The position numbers and the translations under genes are program-made. The notes below the pieces were generated by a model. That model was not told where the DNA came from and did not search any database. It saw only the letters and a list, made by a program, of their open reading frames with translations. From positions 3,162,001-3,226,000 of the forward strand of contig OZ244969.1 of the NCBI GenBank assembly GCA_965222725.1: 64,000 nt of DNA, read 5' to 3'. Below are positions 34,745 to 44,075 of the stretch, in pieces (position 1 is the stretch's first letter; each line of letters begins with the position of its first letter). This stretch comes from GCA-2748575 sp965222725 (GTDB lineage Bacteria; Pseudomonadota; Gammaproteobacteria; Pseudomonadales; Ketobacteraceae).

Positions 34745-35922
34745 TCACTCCAATACCAGGCTGGTCCGTCCAGCAGCCCCTGATCTGTTATCAGGGTTTC
34801 TCCCAGTTCCTTGCTTAAAGCGATGGAATTACACTCAGGGTCATTCTCCAGTGTTGCCACCAGCCGCGGCGCGTGGGATATCACCCATACCTGGGTTTCT
34901 TTCGATGCCCGTATTATCAGCCGGCCAAGGGCTGGCAGCAGGTCCGGATGTAAACTGGTTTCCGGTTCGTTTAAAACCAGTAGCGAAGGAGGGCGGGGGG
35001 AAAGCAATGCCGCTACCAGCAGCAGATAACGTAAAGTACCATCGGACAGTTCCGCCTGATTTAAAGGGCGCAATAATCCATCCTGAATAAACTGCAGTGA
35101 AAACCGGTTGCCTTCATCTGCGTGAAACCCGATGGTGGCGCTTGGAAAAGCATCTTCGATTGCTGCGTACAGGAAATCCCTGTCACCAATTTCATGTATG
35201 GTTCTTAGCGCCGCTACCAGGCTGTGGCCATCATGATCCAGTACCGTAGTGCGCGTTCCGATTTGCGGTGTACGGATAATGGATTGTGCATCCGTTCTGA
35301 ATAAATCGTAAAAGCGCCAGTTGCGAATAATCTGGCGCACTTCATACACTTCTGGAACGGCCACCGGATCACTGATTTCGCTCAATATGCTTTCGTAGGT
35401 GTTCAGGTGAGCATTATAGACTTCCCATTTCCGTCCATTGCGAATTTTAACTACCGGGCCGTTCCTGTCGATCAGGCAGCTGTTTGGCCGGTAAAAATCC
35501 CCGGCCCAGATGCATTCGCGCTTGATTTCCGGATCGAACTGGAACATGGACGGATCATTGAATCCAGCTGCACCCTGCGGAGCGGGTAGTCCCAGTGAAA
35601 TGGAGTAACCGAAATTCTCGCTGACAAATCCCAGCTTCAGTCTGGGGTTTCTTTTTTTAGCATTCCCCTGTACCGGCGCGGTACCGTTTTTCATGGCTTT
35701 GGTGAAGGTTTCCGGCCCGGCCCAGAAGGTGTAATCAAGCCCGCCTTCTTTGGCGATGGATGAAATCAGATTGCCTTTAGCTGTTTCTGCCAGCAGGCGG
35801 AGTGATTTGTACAGATTTGATTTACCGCAGCCATTGGGGCCGGTAACGACATTAAGTTCCGACAATGGTGAAACGATATCTTTTAAAGAGCGGTAATTGG
35901 AGACAGCAAAGGCTTTGATCAT
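34741..35922 (-). CDS. AAA_21/OLD-like ATPase (COG4637 type)
   Basis: 393 residues. Walker A is GPNGCGKSN at the N-terminus. The ABC-type signature region is ELSDGTLRYLLL, Walker B is SLLVLNEPETSLHPD, and the switch His is in VWVISHAPRLVA. The domain order is that of single-chain SMC-like ATPases of COG4637. No TOPRIM nuclease follows, unlike OLD proteins. Some relatives are in phage defence; isolated ones like this have no assigned role. Cytoplasmic. Its last codons overlap the end of the gene at 34310 (convergent). Confidence 0.88.
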   Translation of the reverse strand: MIKAFAVSNYRSLKDIVSPLSELNVVTGPNGCGKSNLYKSLRLLAETAKGNLISSIAKEGGLDYTFWAGPETFTKAMKNGTAPVQGNAKKRNPRLKLGFVSENFGYSISLGLPAPQGAAGFNDPSMFQFDPEIKRECIWAGDFYRPNSCLIDRNGPVVKIRNGRKWEVYNAHLNTYESILSEISDPVAVPEVYEVRQIIRNWRFYDLFRTDAQSIIRTPQIGTRTTVLDHDGHSLVAALRTIHEIGDRDFLYAAIEDAFPSATIGFHADEGNRFSLQFIQDGLLRPLNQAELSDGTLRYLLLVAALLSPRPPSLLVLNEPETSLHPDLLPALGRLIIRASKETQVWVISHAPRLVATLENDPECNSIALSKELGETLITDQGLLDGPAWYWSD

Positions 35923-36325
35923 GACGGGACGTATATTTCATTAACAGTTGAGTGTGCGTGGTGAATCTGGCAAGTTTAACATTAATGATGAATTGTGGAA
36001 TATGGGGCTGTTTGCTTCACTCGTTCAGATGGATCTGGTATTGCTATATAACTGGTATTGTTGCTGGGGCCCGCAGCAGGGCTGACAGGATATTGCCCCT
36101 CAGTCCAGATTAAAGAATCACCGGGCACCGACACTTGGGGCAATTGCAGGCTTTTTACTGGGAGTGTCTGGCAAGGCTGCTTCTGGCGGCATGCAAAATG
36201 ACCTCAGAAATCGATCTGGGTGTTAATCTGCCGGCCCGCCGGAGAATGAGCAATCAAGAAACCCGCCTGATACTTTAGATGGGGGCGCAGGTGGGGCCCC
36301 TTTTGATATTTTACGAGGAGTACCC
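35923..36325. other. 403-base intergenic stretch
   Basis: No gene, repeat or clear promoter seen by eye. Confidence 0.4.
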
Positions 36326-36748
36326 GTGCACAGAGCAGTCAAATTCTATTGGCCGATCATTATTTACAGCGCTGTATTGGCAGGGCTGATTGCTTATCTG
36401 CAAAGCCTGAATGAGCCTGAGTGTGTGGTGATAATGGGTTACAGTGCGTCGCTCTGGGGAATGATCCTGTTTTGCTTCGCCATGCCGCTGCTGGTTTTGA
36501 TGGCGTCTGTCTATCTTTCCTACGCGGGTTATCATTCCCTGAAGCAAGGGGTGTATCCTCCCGATAACGTGCCAATGGCCATGAAAGTCAGATCGGGGAG
36601 GGTAGCGAAGGCTCAGGGCTTTTTTGCACTCATCTTCCCGTTGTTTGCGTTGGGTATTGTCTGGCTCGGGTACTATGCTTTTGATCAGCTGGTGGGTGAT
36701 GGCGGTATGGCTGCGTTGCAGCAGGAACTGGTCAGTGGTTGTCAGTGA
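36326..36748 (+). CDS. small membrane protein of unknown function
   Basis: 140 residues from GTG 36326 with CGAGGAG upstream. Three hydrophobic segments are visible: residues about 8-25 (YWPIIIYSAVLAGLIAYL), about 37-60 (LWGMILFCFAMPLLVLMASV) and about 100-120 (FFALIFPLFALGIVWLGYYA). No family recognised. Convergent with the giant GGDEF-EAL gene. Confidence 0.65.
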   Translation: MHRAVKFYWPIIIYSAVLAGLIAYLQSLNEPECVVIMGYSASLWGMILFCFAMPLLVLMASVYLSYAGYHSLKQGVYPPDNVPMAMKVRSGRVAKAQGFFALIFPLFALGIVWLGYYAFDQLVGDGGMAALQQELVSGCQ

Positions 36749-36774
36749 TACACGTAGACGCCGGCTGATTTAGT

Positions 36775-39700
36775 TCAGGAGATATCATCCGGATTGATAT
36801 GGGTAGCGACATGCTCGGCCACCATCCGGCTTATTTCATTGGCCGGCAGTGGTTTGCTGAACAGAAAGCCCTGGGCGACGTCGCACTTCAGGGTGGCCAG
36901 CAACGCAAGCTGCTCTTCAGTTTCCACGCCTTCGGCCACTACCTCCAGACCCAGGTTATGGGCCATATCGATAGCGGTACTCACCAGTTGCCGGTCTCCC
37001 GCATCTGATGTAATTTCCCGAACAAATTCCCGATCAATCTTGATGCAGTCAAAAGGGTATTGCCGTAAATAGCTCAGCGATGAGTAACCGGTGCCGAAAT
37101 CGTCCATAGCGATTTGCACACCCAGCGCTTTCAGGCCCTTCAACGCCAGGTTGATGTATTCGTGGCCCACCATCAGTACACCTTCGGTGATTTCAAGCTC
37201 CAGTGATTCACTGGTTAATCCTGCCCGCTGAATCACGTTTGCAATGTAGTTAAGTAGCTCGGGATCCCGGAACTGCAATGGGGACAGGTTAACGGCCATG
37301 GTGTATTGCTGGCCGTATTGGCGGTGCCACTTGGCTGACATGTCCAGGGCGTTTTCCAGAACGAACTGGCCCAGTGGCAGGATCTGATCGTTGTTTTCCG
37401 CAATGGGAATAAATTCGGCCGGTGATACGGCGCCTAATGCAGGGTTCTGCCAGCGCAACAGGGCTTCGAAGCCAATAATATGGCGATCACTGATGCGGAT
37501 TTTGGGCTGATAGTAAACCTCGAATTCGCCCCGTTCCAGGGCGCCGTGCATGTGTTCTTCAATCTGCAGGCGGCGGGCCACTTCCTGGTTCATTTCCCGG
37601 GTGTAAAAAGAACGCACATTGCGGCCAATGCTCTTGGAGTGGTACATGGCCGCTTCGGCGTTTTTTAGCAGAATGGCAACGTCTTCGCCGTTCGCCGGAT
37701 AAATTGCAATGCCAAGGCTGGCGGACAGCTTAAGCTCATGCCCTTCAATAACGAAGGGGCTGGCAAAGTTTGCCAGCAGGGTTTCGGCAAGTGTACTGGC
37801 TTCGTTCGGGTTACTGATGTCATTCAGAATAACAATGAACTCATCACCACCCAAGCGCCCAAACAGTATCTGTTTGGGCAGGGAATCACTGATGCGTTTC
37901 CCCGCTTCGGATAATAGTTGGTCGCCTGCGTTATGCCCCATGGTCTCATTAATAATTCTGAAATCGTCGAGATCAAATACCATAATAGCGAGTTTGCTTT
38001 TAATCTGTTCGGCAGTGGCAATGGAGTCTTCCAGTTTTTGCAGTGCCAGAGTACGATTGGGGAGCCCGGTCAGGGAATCGTAATTCACCCGATAGGCAAG
38101 TTGTTCGGTGCGTTCCTGAATCTTCTTGTTCAGGGAAAGGTTCCAGTACAAAAACGCTATAAAAATGAGCGTGGCCACACCCGTTATTTTCCAGGCAATA
38201 GAATAGTCAGTGGGCTCTTCAAGCTCTATGGCAATCCACTTATTGCTGATTTTGTTATGTTCTTCGCGGGTGATAGAGTCCAGCGCTTTTTGCAGAATCG
38301 GTACCAGCTCGGGCCAGTCGCTGCGAGCACCCATTGCCAGATTAAACCGGTAGGGAATCTGGCCGGAGATTTTAACGTTGGTAATACCCTGTTGCCGGGC
38401 CACGTGGCTGAAAGTGGCGATATTGCCTACGTAGGCAAATGCTTCGCCTTTGGATACCGCCAGCATGGCAGACAACGAATCCGGATAGGGTTTTAATTTG
38501 ATTTCCGGATGATTTCGGGAGAGCAGATCGTAGGATGCGTAACTCTGCTCAATGGACACCTGTTTTCCTGCCAGCCCTTTGACGCCTTCAATATAGTCAA
38601 TCTGATCTCGCGTTACGATAATCATTGGATTGGAAACATAGGGGCGGGTAAAGTTTGCATACTCAGTGCGTTGTGCGGTTTGCATGGCGCAGGAAAACAG
38701 ATCCAGTTCCCGGTTTTTTACCAGTTCGACAATCTCTGCCCAGGGTTTTCTTGGCGAGATGATAAATTCAACGCTCAGGCGTTGTTCAATCAGCTTCATG
38801 TAGTCCGCGGCAATACCCTGATAGTTGCTCTGTTCGTCAATGATTTCGAAGGGAGGCCAGAAGTAGTCAGAAGCCAGCCGAATAACCGGATGCTGTTTAA
38901 GCCAGGCTTCTTCATCGGGCGTTAGCTGCAAGGTTTTTCCCGACACGTCGGATAGAGTTTCATCCACATAGGGAACAGCCCAGCGGGAAAAGAACGCAAG
39001 AAATTCCGGGTAACTCAGTGAAGCCAGAGCTTTATCCAATATGCTGGCGAGCTCCGGCAGGTCTTTGCGTACGGCCACACGATCCTTTGATGTACCCCGT
39101 GAATACAGGGTGGCAAACCCCAGGTTGGCTATGCCGTTCATGGCAATGATATGTTGCGAAATGCCCAGGTCTGATACGGTAGCATCGGCTTTACCCACTG
39201 ATACCGCGTGCAATGCCGCTTCGGTATCCTCCACATAATAGGGGATAATGTCGGGGTGCTCGTTCAGTAATAATTCTGTGGTGGAATAGCCTTTCACCAG
39301 AGCGACTTTTTTGCCATTCAGGCTGGATTTTTCATTAAAGGCTTCAATCTGTGGTTTTCTGGTGATAACAAACAGCGTCAGGGATATATAAGGCCGGGTG
39401 AAATTAAAATGCTTTTCCCGCTCAGCCAGTTTAACCATGGTGGCAATGACATCCACGTTGTTTTGCAGGGCGGCATCGTAAATCTGATCCCACTGGCCGG
39501 TGGGGTGAATTTCCAGCTCCAGCCCCAGGCGTGTCGCCAGCTCCTGAACGATATCCACTGCAACGCCGGAAAACTCGCCATTTTCGTTGCGAAAGCTGTA
39601 GGGCGGGTAGTGGGCGTCGAAAGCAACACGTACTTTGGGGTTCTGGTTGATCCAGGCTTGCTCACCGGGGGATAACAGAATCTGCTTAAAGGTATCGGGG

Positions 39701-40542
39701 TCGCCAACCCAGCGGTTCTGTATTCTGCGGATTTCATCCCGGCTGATATCAGCCAGTGCACGGTCCAGAATGTCGGCCAGTATTGGCCAGTCTTTGCGAA
39801 CGCCAATGGCCAGTACGGAACCTTCCTTGCTCAGTCGGCCATGCACGCGCAAGCTGGTCATGACTTCCTTGCCAATAATATAGAGTGCCACGCTGCGGTT
39901 GCCGGCGTAGGCGTCGGCTTCGCCCCGGGCTACCGCATCCAGTGCCAGGCCGGTATCCGCGTAAAGGCGTATGTTGATGTGCGGATACTTTTCCTGAAAA
40001 TACCTGACATTGCCAAAGCCCCGCTCCAGGGCAACAGTCTTGTTTTTCAGGTCTTCTTCATTGTGCAGAAAAGGAGAATTTTTCGGCGCCACTATCACGT
40101 GGGGAACTTTCAGGTAAGGGCTGGTGAAATTGAAATCCGCTTCCCGTTCCGGCTTGGGTGTAATGTCCAGAATGGCATCCAGGCGCTTTTCCTTTACATC
40201 ATTATAAATATCCTTCCATATACCGGGCCTGATGTTAAGTACGCCTCCCAGGCGCTTGTTCAACGCAGCAATATAATCGGCCCCGATACCGGTAGGTTCG
40301 CCGTATGGATTGAGGAAGTTAAAGGGTGCCCAGGCTTCCATGGTGCCCACCTGAATTTCAGGGTGTTGCCGCAGCCAGGCTTTTTCTTCCGCGGTTAGCT
40401 CAAAACCGGATGCGGCCTGGGCGGGTGCCAGCGCCAGGGATTGAACCGGCAATAGCACTGTCAGACAGGTAATGACAAGAAATGCAAAGGTATGACAACT
40501 GAACGGTTTCGAAGTCTGGGAGTGATATGCAACGTTGCCCAT
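36775..40542 (-). CDS. triple solute-binding-domain GGDEF-EAL protein
   Basis: 1255 residues. After a signal peptide, three tandem SBP_bac_3 domains (about 45-295, 300-540 and 545-785) each open with a LTxxExAWLxxHPxIR-like motif. A single membrane helix (about 800-820) leads to GGDEF (about 838-990) and EAL (about 1005-1240). GGDEF is intact (RLGGDEFIVIL) but has no RxxD I-site. EAL has EALLRW, NLSPLQF, ELEITEG, MDDFGTGYSS, CIKIDREF and AEGVET, so both activities are possible. It probably senses amino acids or similar ligands in the periplasm and adjusts c-di-GMP. Three SBP modules in one chain is uncommon. Confidence 0.92.
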   Translation of the reverse strand: MGNVAYHSQTSKPFSCHTFAFLVITCLTVLLPVQSLALAPAQAASGFELTAEEKAWLRQHPEIQVGTMEAWAPFNFLNPYGEPTGIGADYIAALNKRLGGVLNIRPGIWKDIYNDVKEKRLDAILDITPKPEREADFNFTSPYLKVPHVIVAPKNSPFLHNEEDLKNKTVALERGFGNVRYFQEKYPHINIRLYADTGLALDAVARGEADAYAGNRSVALYIIGKEVMTSLRVHGRLSKEGSVLAIGVRKDWPILADILDRALADISRDEIRRIQNRWVGDPDTFKQILLSPGEQAWINQNPKVRVAFDAHYPPYSFRNENGEFSGVAVDIVQELATRLGLELEIHPTGQWDQIYDAALQNNVDVIATMVKLAEREKHFNFTRPYISLTLFVITRKPQIEAFNEKSSLNGKKVALVKGYSTTELLLNEHPDIIPYYVEDTEAALHAVSVGKADATVSDLGISQHIIAMNGIANLGFATLYSRGTSKDRVAVRKDLPELASILDKALASLSYPEFLAFFSRWAVPYVDETLSDVSGKTLQLTPDEEAWLKQHPVIRLASDYFWPPFEIIDEQSNYQGIAADYMKLIEQRLSVEFIISPRKPWAEIVELVKNRELDLFSCAMQTAQRTEYANFTRPYVSNPMIIVTRDQIDYIEGVKGLAGKQVSIEQSYASYDLLSRNHPEIKLKPYPDSLSAMLAVSKGEAFAYVGNIATFSHVARQQGITNVKISGQIPYRFNLAMGARSDWPELVPILQKALDSITREEHNKISNKWIAIELEEPTDYSIAWKITGVATLIFIAFLYWNLSLNKKIQERTEQLAYRVNYDSLTGLPNRTLALQKLEDSIATAEQIKSKLAIMVFDLDDFRIINETMGHNAGDQLLSEAGKRISDSLPKQILFGRLGGDEFIVILNDISNPNEASTLAETLLANFASPFVIEGHELKLSASLGIAIYPANGEDVAILLKNAEAAMYHSKSIGRNVRSFYTREMNQEVARRLQIEEHMHGALERGEFEVYYQPKIRISDRHIIGFEALLRWQNPALGAVSPAEFIPIAENNDQILPLGQFVLENALDMSAKWHRQYGQQYTMAVNLSPLQFRDPELLNYIANVIQRAGLTSESLELEITEGVLMVGHEYINLALKGLKALGVQIAMDDFGTGYSSLSYLRQYPFDCIKIDREFVREITSDAGDRQLVSTAIDMAHNLGLEVVAEGVETEEQLALLATLKCDVAQGFLFSKPLPANEISRMVAEHVATHINPDDIS

Positions 40543-40741
40543 TGTAATTATTTGCCTTCACCTTATCAGGATGGAGCGGTGTCCTGCGAATCGGGCGATG
40601 TCCCTGTGGATTGCATCAATACTACCGAGTATAGCCTAAAATCAGCTGGCGAATCGCCCATCCGCTCCTAGACTCAAAGTAGGGACATTAATTTGAAACC
40701 GTAAATGGCCCGCTTCAATCGCAGAAAAGTGAGAGCACTCC

Positions 40742-42928
40742 ATGACATGGAATGACCGGACCACACCCGCCTGTAATTTTCTGATTTGCCGCCACCAATC
40801 CAACAATAGCTACCAGCTGTACCGGTTCAATCCGGATGCAGATGAATTATTTACGCCGGTTTCGATCAATAGGGGTGCATCCTTCGACAACAGCTGGCAA
40901 ATGGCGCAACTTGGCGGGTATCTTCTGCAATGGAGCGCTCTGAGCCAGCAGGATAAGGAGCCCGGATATGAATTCAGGCTGCTACCTTTTGATCCGGCTG
41001 CTGCCGATCCGCTTAATGGCCAGCCACTGCAGAGTGGCTTCTGGAAAAAGGAAAAATTCTGGGGGTATCGGGCCTATTACAGCGCCAATCCCAACGAGGA
41101 TCAGCATCTGCATCTTGTTCCCATGGGGACATTTGCGCTGAATATGATTCCTGCGAAAGGGCGTGGCACCTATGAGTTGTGGAACTTTGATCCGCAACCT
41201 GGCTCACCGGGCAAAGCGGACCCACTGCCGTGCCCCTATACGGGCCAGGGTGGTTTTCCGTTGATAAAGGATGGCCATACGTTGATCCCCATTGGCAACT
41301 ATGTGCTGGATCGTCTGCCGGATCAGCGGCGTTTTCGCTTGTGGAGCTTTGATCCGCAGCAGCACCCGCCGCTGTCATTACCGGCAGTCAAAGAGGGTTG
41401 CTGGGATCATATGGATGTGCATCATCGGTTAACAGCAATCGGTGGTTATGTACTTGACTGGGAGCCTGACAAGGGCACTTATCGGTTGTGGGAATTTGAT
41501 CCCGAACACGACGATGTACTGACGGGGCCTGTGCGGGAGGGCAAACTGCCCGCCGGTATGGATTCCGGTGCCTTGCTAACGGGTTATCAGGCCCGGATTC
41601 CAGTGCAGGCAGAGCGGGCTGCAACGCCAGGCACCATGGACTTTATGCGGTCCAGAATCAAGCATGTGGTTTACTACATGGTGGAAAGCCGCTCTTTTGA
41701 TAATGTCTGTGGCTGGCTGTATAAAAAGGGTGATCAGGGTTGTTACTACATTGGATCAGACGAGCCCTTTGACGGCGCCAGCACCGATAATTACAACTAT
41801 GACTACAGCCCTGACGGCAATAAAAAAGTGCATGTCAGTCAGTACAAGGATGGCAAGCTCAGTGATCAGTGGAATCTGATGGCGGTGGATCAGGATCCTT
41901 TCCACGACACCACTGATAATCTGCAGCAGATGTTCGCCGAATCTCCCGGTTACTGGGGCCGCGAAAAACCTGATATGGGCGGCTTTATTCTGAATAACGC
42001 CAATCCTCAGGTGATGGAAACCTTCAGCCCGGAACAGTTGCCGGTGCTGAATGGTTTGGCAAAAAGCTTTGGCATTTCTGATCGCTGGTTTTGTTCCATT
42101 CCCGGCGGTACTGATGTGAACCGGGCCTTTTCGGTAACAGGCTCGGCGTTCAACCGGTTGGGCACCTGGGAAGGAGGCGATGTTTACAAGTACTGGCCGG
42201 ATTCGCCCCGGCGCCAGTCGTTGTGGAAAGTGCTGTGGAGTCACGGCATTACCGACTGGAAAATCTACTATTCCATGCTGTGGAAAGATTTTGTATTTAC
42301 CTACCAGTTGTATCTTAAAGGGCAAATACCCTCAGTGGATGCCAACAGTGACAAGTTCGTTGCCCCCATTGAGCAGTTCAAGCAGGATGCGAAAAACGGT
42401 ACTCTGCCGGCATTCAGTTTTCTTGAGCCGCTCTGGTACAAGCCGTCGGGTACCACCTCCTATCACCCGGGGACAGATCTGGTTCCCGCGGAAAAGGCAC
42501 TGAATGATATCTATGAAGCAGTTAAGAATGGTCCTGGTTGGGATAAGACCCTGCTGATTATTACTTTCGACAAAAACAATGGCCTGTATGATCATGTGGC
42601 ACCGCCTTATGCCAGAAAGCCGTGGCCGCACGATCTCAATAATGGTTTCGCCTATGACTTGATGGGCCCCAGAGTGCCCACACTGATGGTGTCCCCCTGG
42701 GTGAAAGAACAGTCGGTGTTCCGGTCCGGTGGCGATATTCCCTTTGATTCAACGTCTTTTCCTGCGACATTGCTGCACTGGTTTGGTGTACCCAGACCAT
42801 GTTGGAGCCTTGGGGACAGAATGGAAGTGGCGCCAACCTTTGAATCGGTGCTGCAGGCCAGCGAGCCCAGAACCGATGCACCCACATTGACGCCACCCTA
42901 TGACAAGTCGTTTCCTAAGGCTGGCTAA
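40742..42928 (+). CDS. phosphoesterase-family (phospholipase C/acid phosphatase-like) protein with N-terminal repeats
   Basis: 728 residues, no signal peptide. Residues about 1-290 carry at least four repeats of the form IGGYVLDWEPDKGTYRLWEF followed by DP and a PVREGxxP-like turn, possibly a propeller or carbohydrate-binding module. The PF04185 domain follows: HVVYYMVESRSFDNVCGW, GTDVNRAFSVTGS, FDKNNGLYDHVAPP and GPRVPTLMVSPW. The usual ENRSFD reads ESRSFD and the usual DEHGGxYDHV reads DKNNGLYDHV, so metal-site residues differ from classic phospholipase C. Phosphodiester hydrolysis is inferred, perhaps with altered activity. Confidence 0.85.
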   Translation: MTWNDRTTPACNFLICRHQSNNSYQLYRFNPDADELFTPVSINRGASFDNSWQMAQLGGYLLQWSALSQQDKEPGYEFRLLPFDPAAADPLNGQPLQSGFWKKEKFWGYRAYYSANPNEDQHLHLVPMGTFALNMIPAKGRGTYELWNFDPQPGSPGKADPLPCPYTGQGGFPLIKDGHTLIPIGNYVLDRLPDQRRFRLWSFDPQQHPPLSLPAVKEGCWDHMDVHHRLTAIGGYVLDWEPDKGTYRLWEFDPEHDDVLTGPVREGKLPAGMDSGALLTGYQARIPVQAERAATPGTMDFMRSRIKHVVYYMVESRSFDNVCGWLYKKGDQGCYYIGSDEPFDGASTDNYNYDYSPDGNKKVHVSQYKDGKLSDQWNLMAVDQDPFHDTTDNLQQMFAESPGYWGREKPDMGGFILNNANPQVMETFSPEQLPVLNGLAKSFGISDRWFCSIPGGTDVNRAFSVTGSAFNRLGTWEGGDVYKYWPDSPRRQSLWKVLWSHGITDWKIYYSMLWKDFVFTYQLYLKGQIPSVDANSDKFVAPIEQFKQDAKNGTLPAFSFLEPLWYKPSGTTSYHPGTDLVPAEKALNDIYEAVKNGPGWDKTLLIITFDKNNGLYDHVAPPYARKPWPHDLNNGFAYDLMGPRVPTLMVSPWVKEQSVFRSGGDIPFDSTSFPATLLHWFGVPRPCWSLGDRMEVAPTFESVLQASEPRTDAPTLTPPYDKSFPKAG

Positions 42929-43205
42929 CCGCCAGCTGATGGAGCTTTTCTTCGGCGTTTCTCAAGGCCTGCCATAATTTGGCATCCTGAAAGCACAAGC
43001 TGCCGCCACCGCGTTTTTCCTGGGATACCATGCGGTTGATGTCGGCCACACATACCCAGGGTAGATCGAATTCCTTGTCGGCAGGGAAACGCGGTGTGGA
43101 GTGTAGCAGTATCAGGGCGGAATCGCTGGCTTTATCGAAGGCCAGAATGCCTTTGCAGTGCCCCTTATCCGAATTGTTACTTTCCTTTAGTGGGGCTATG
43201 CTTGG
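42915..43205 (-). pseudogene. DNase II-like remnant
   Basis: A frame without an ATG near its 5' end reads KGHCKGILAFDKASDSALIL, LLHSTPRFPADKEFDLPW and GGGSLCFQDAKLWQALR. The GHxKGxLxFD and LLHSxPRFP motifs are hallmarks of the DNase II family. About 95 residues remain, ending at TAG (42915-42917). The N-terminal and C-terminal catalytic portions are absent, so it is probably a decayed gene. It overlaps the end of the phosphoesterase gene by 14 bases. Confidence 0.6.
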
Positions 43206-43324
43206 TAATATCGCGTGATATCTATCAATTTTGTGTATGATGCTCTTGTTGTAAAGTTTTCCGGACGCTCACTGGCGGTGATTGGCGTTGGCACATGACA
43301 CAGAATTCTGGCGAGTATTAAATA

Positions 43325-44053
43325 ATGACAGCAGCAACTGATCAGTTTCCCCCGGCGCTGGCCCATGGCGCCATGGAAGAAGTGTTTCCCGATGTTTTTT
43401 TCGTAAGCGGAACCATGGAGACGGTGCTTCAGGAGATGGACTGGAAGTTCAGCCGCAACATGACGGTAGTTCGCGAAGGCGATCGTCTGATTCTTTTTAA
43501 CAGCGTGCGTCTTGATGATGCCGGGCTGGCCGCGCTCGATAAACTGGGGCGGGTCACTGATGTGGTGCGTCTGGGCTGCCTACATGGTCGCGATGATCCT
43601 TTCTATGTTGAACGCTACCAGGCCAATTACTGGGCGTTGCCGGGCGTGGAACATGAAGCGGGGTTACAGGCAAACCGTACGCTCACGCAGGAAGGCCCCT
43701 TACCGGTAGCGGACGCTGAATTGTTTACCTTCAACACGACCAGCATTCCCGAAGCCATTGTGCGACTGGATCGCGACGGCGGTATTCTGGTTGCCTGCGA
43801 TGCCTTGCAGAACTGGCTTTCCCCTGATGAATATTTTTCTGATCATTCCTGTGAGCTTATGCAGAATATGGGGTTCTTTACGCCGGCGAATGTCGGGCCC
43901 GTGTGGGCCCAGGCGGCGGAACCGGCAGCAGAAGATTTCAGTCGCTTGTGCGAACTGACATTCAGGCATGCCATATGCGGCCATGGTACACCGCTTCGCG
44001 ATACCGCGCGGGAAGATTACCGGGCCACCTTCAGCCGTATGTTCGGAATCTGA
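43325..44053 (+). CDS. metallo-beta-lactamase-fold protein (DUF4336-like)
   Basis: 242 residues. The order of strands and motifs fits a truncated MBL fold: MTVVREGDRLILFNSVRLDD, then VVRLGCLHGRDDPFYVERY, GILVACDALQNW and HAICGHGTPLRD. The canonical HxHxDH zinc motif is reduced to HGRDD, so zinc binding may be partial or absent. No signal peptide. The gene ends 23 bases before the start of the giant regulator, suggesting co-transcription. Function unknown. Confidence 0.7.
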   Translation: MTAATDQFPPALAHGAMEEVFPDVFFVSGTMETVLQEMDWKFSRNMTVVREGDRLILFNSVRLDDAGLAALDKLGRVTDVVRLGCLHGRDDPFYVERYQANYWALPGVEHEAGLQANRTLTQEGPLPVADAELFTFNTTSIPEAIVRLDRDGGILVACDALQNWLSPDEYFSDHSCELMQNMGFFTPANVGPVWAQAAEPAAEDFSRLCELTFRHAICGHGTPLRDTAREDYRATFSRMFGI

Positions 44054-44075
44054 AGCAACCGGGGCCACCAACGCA

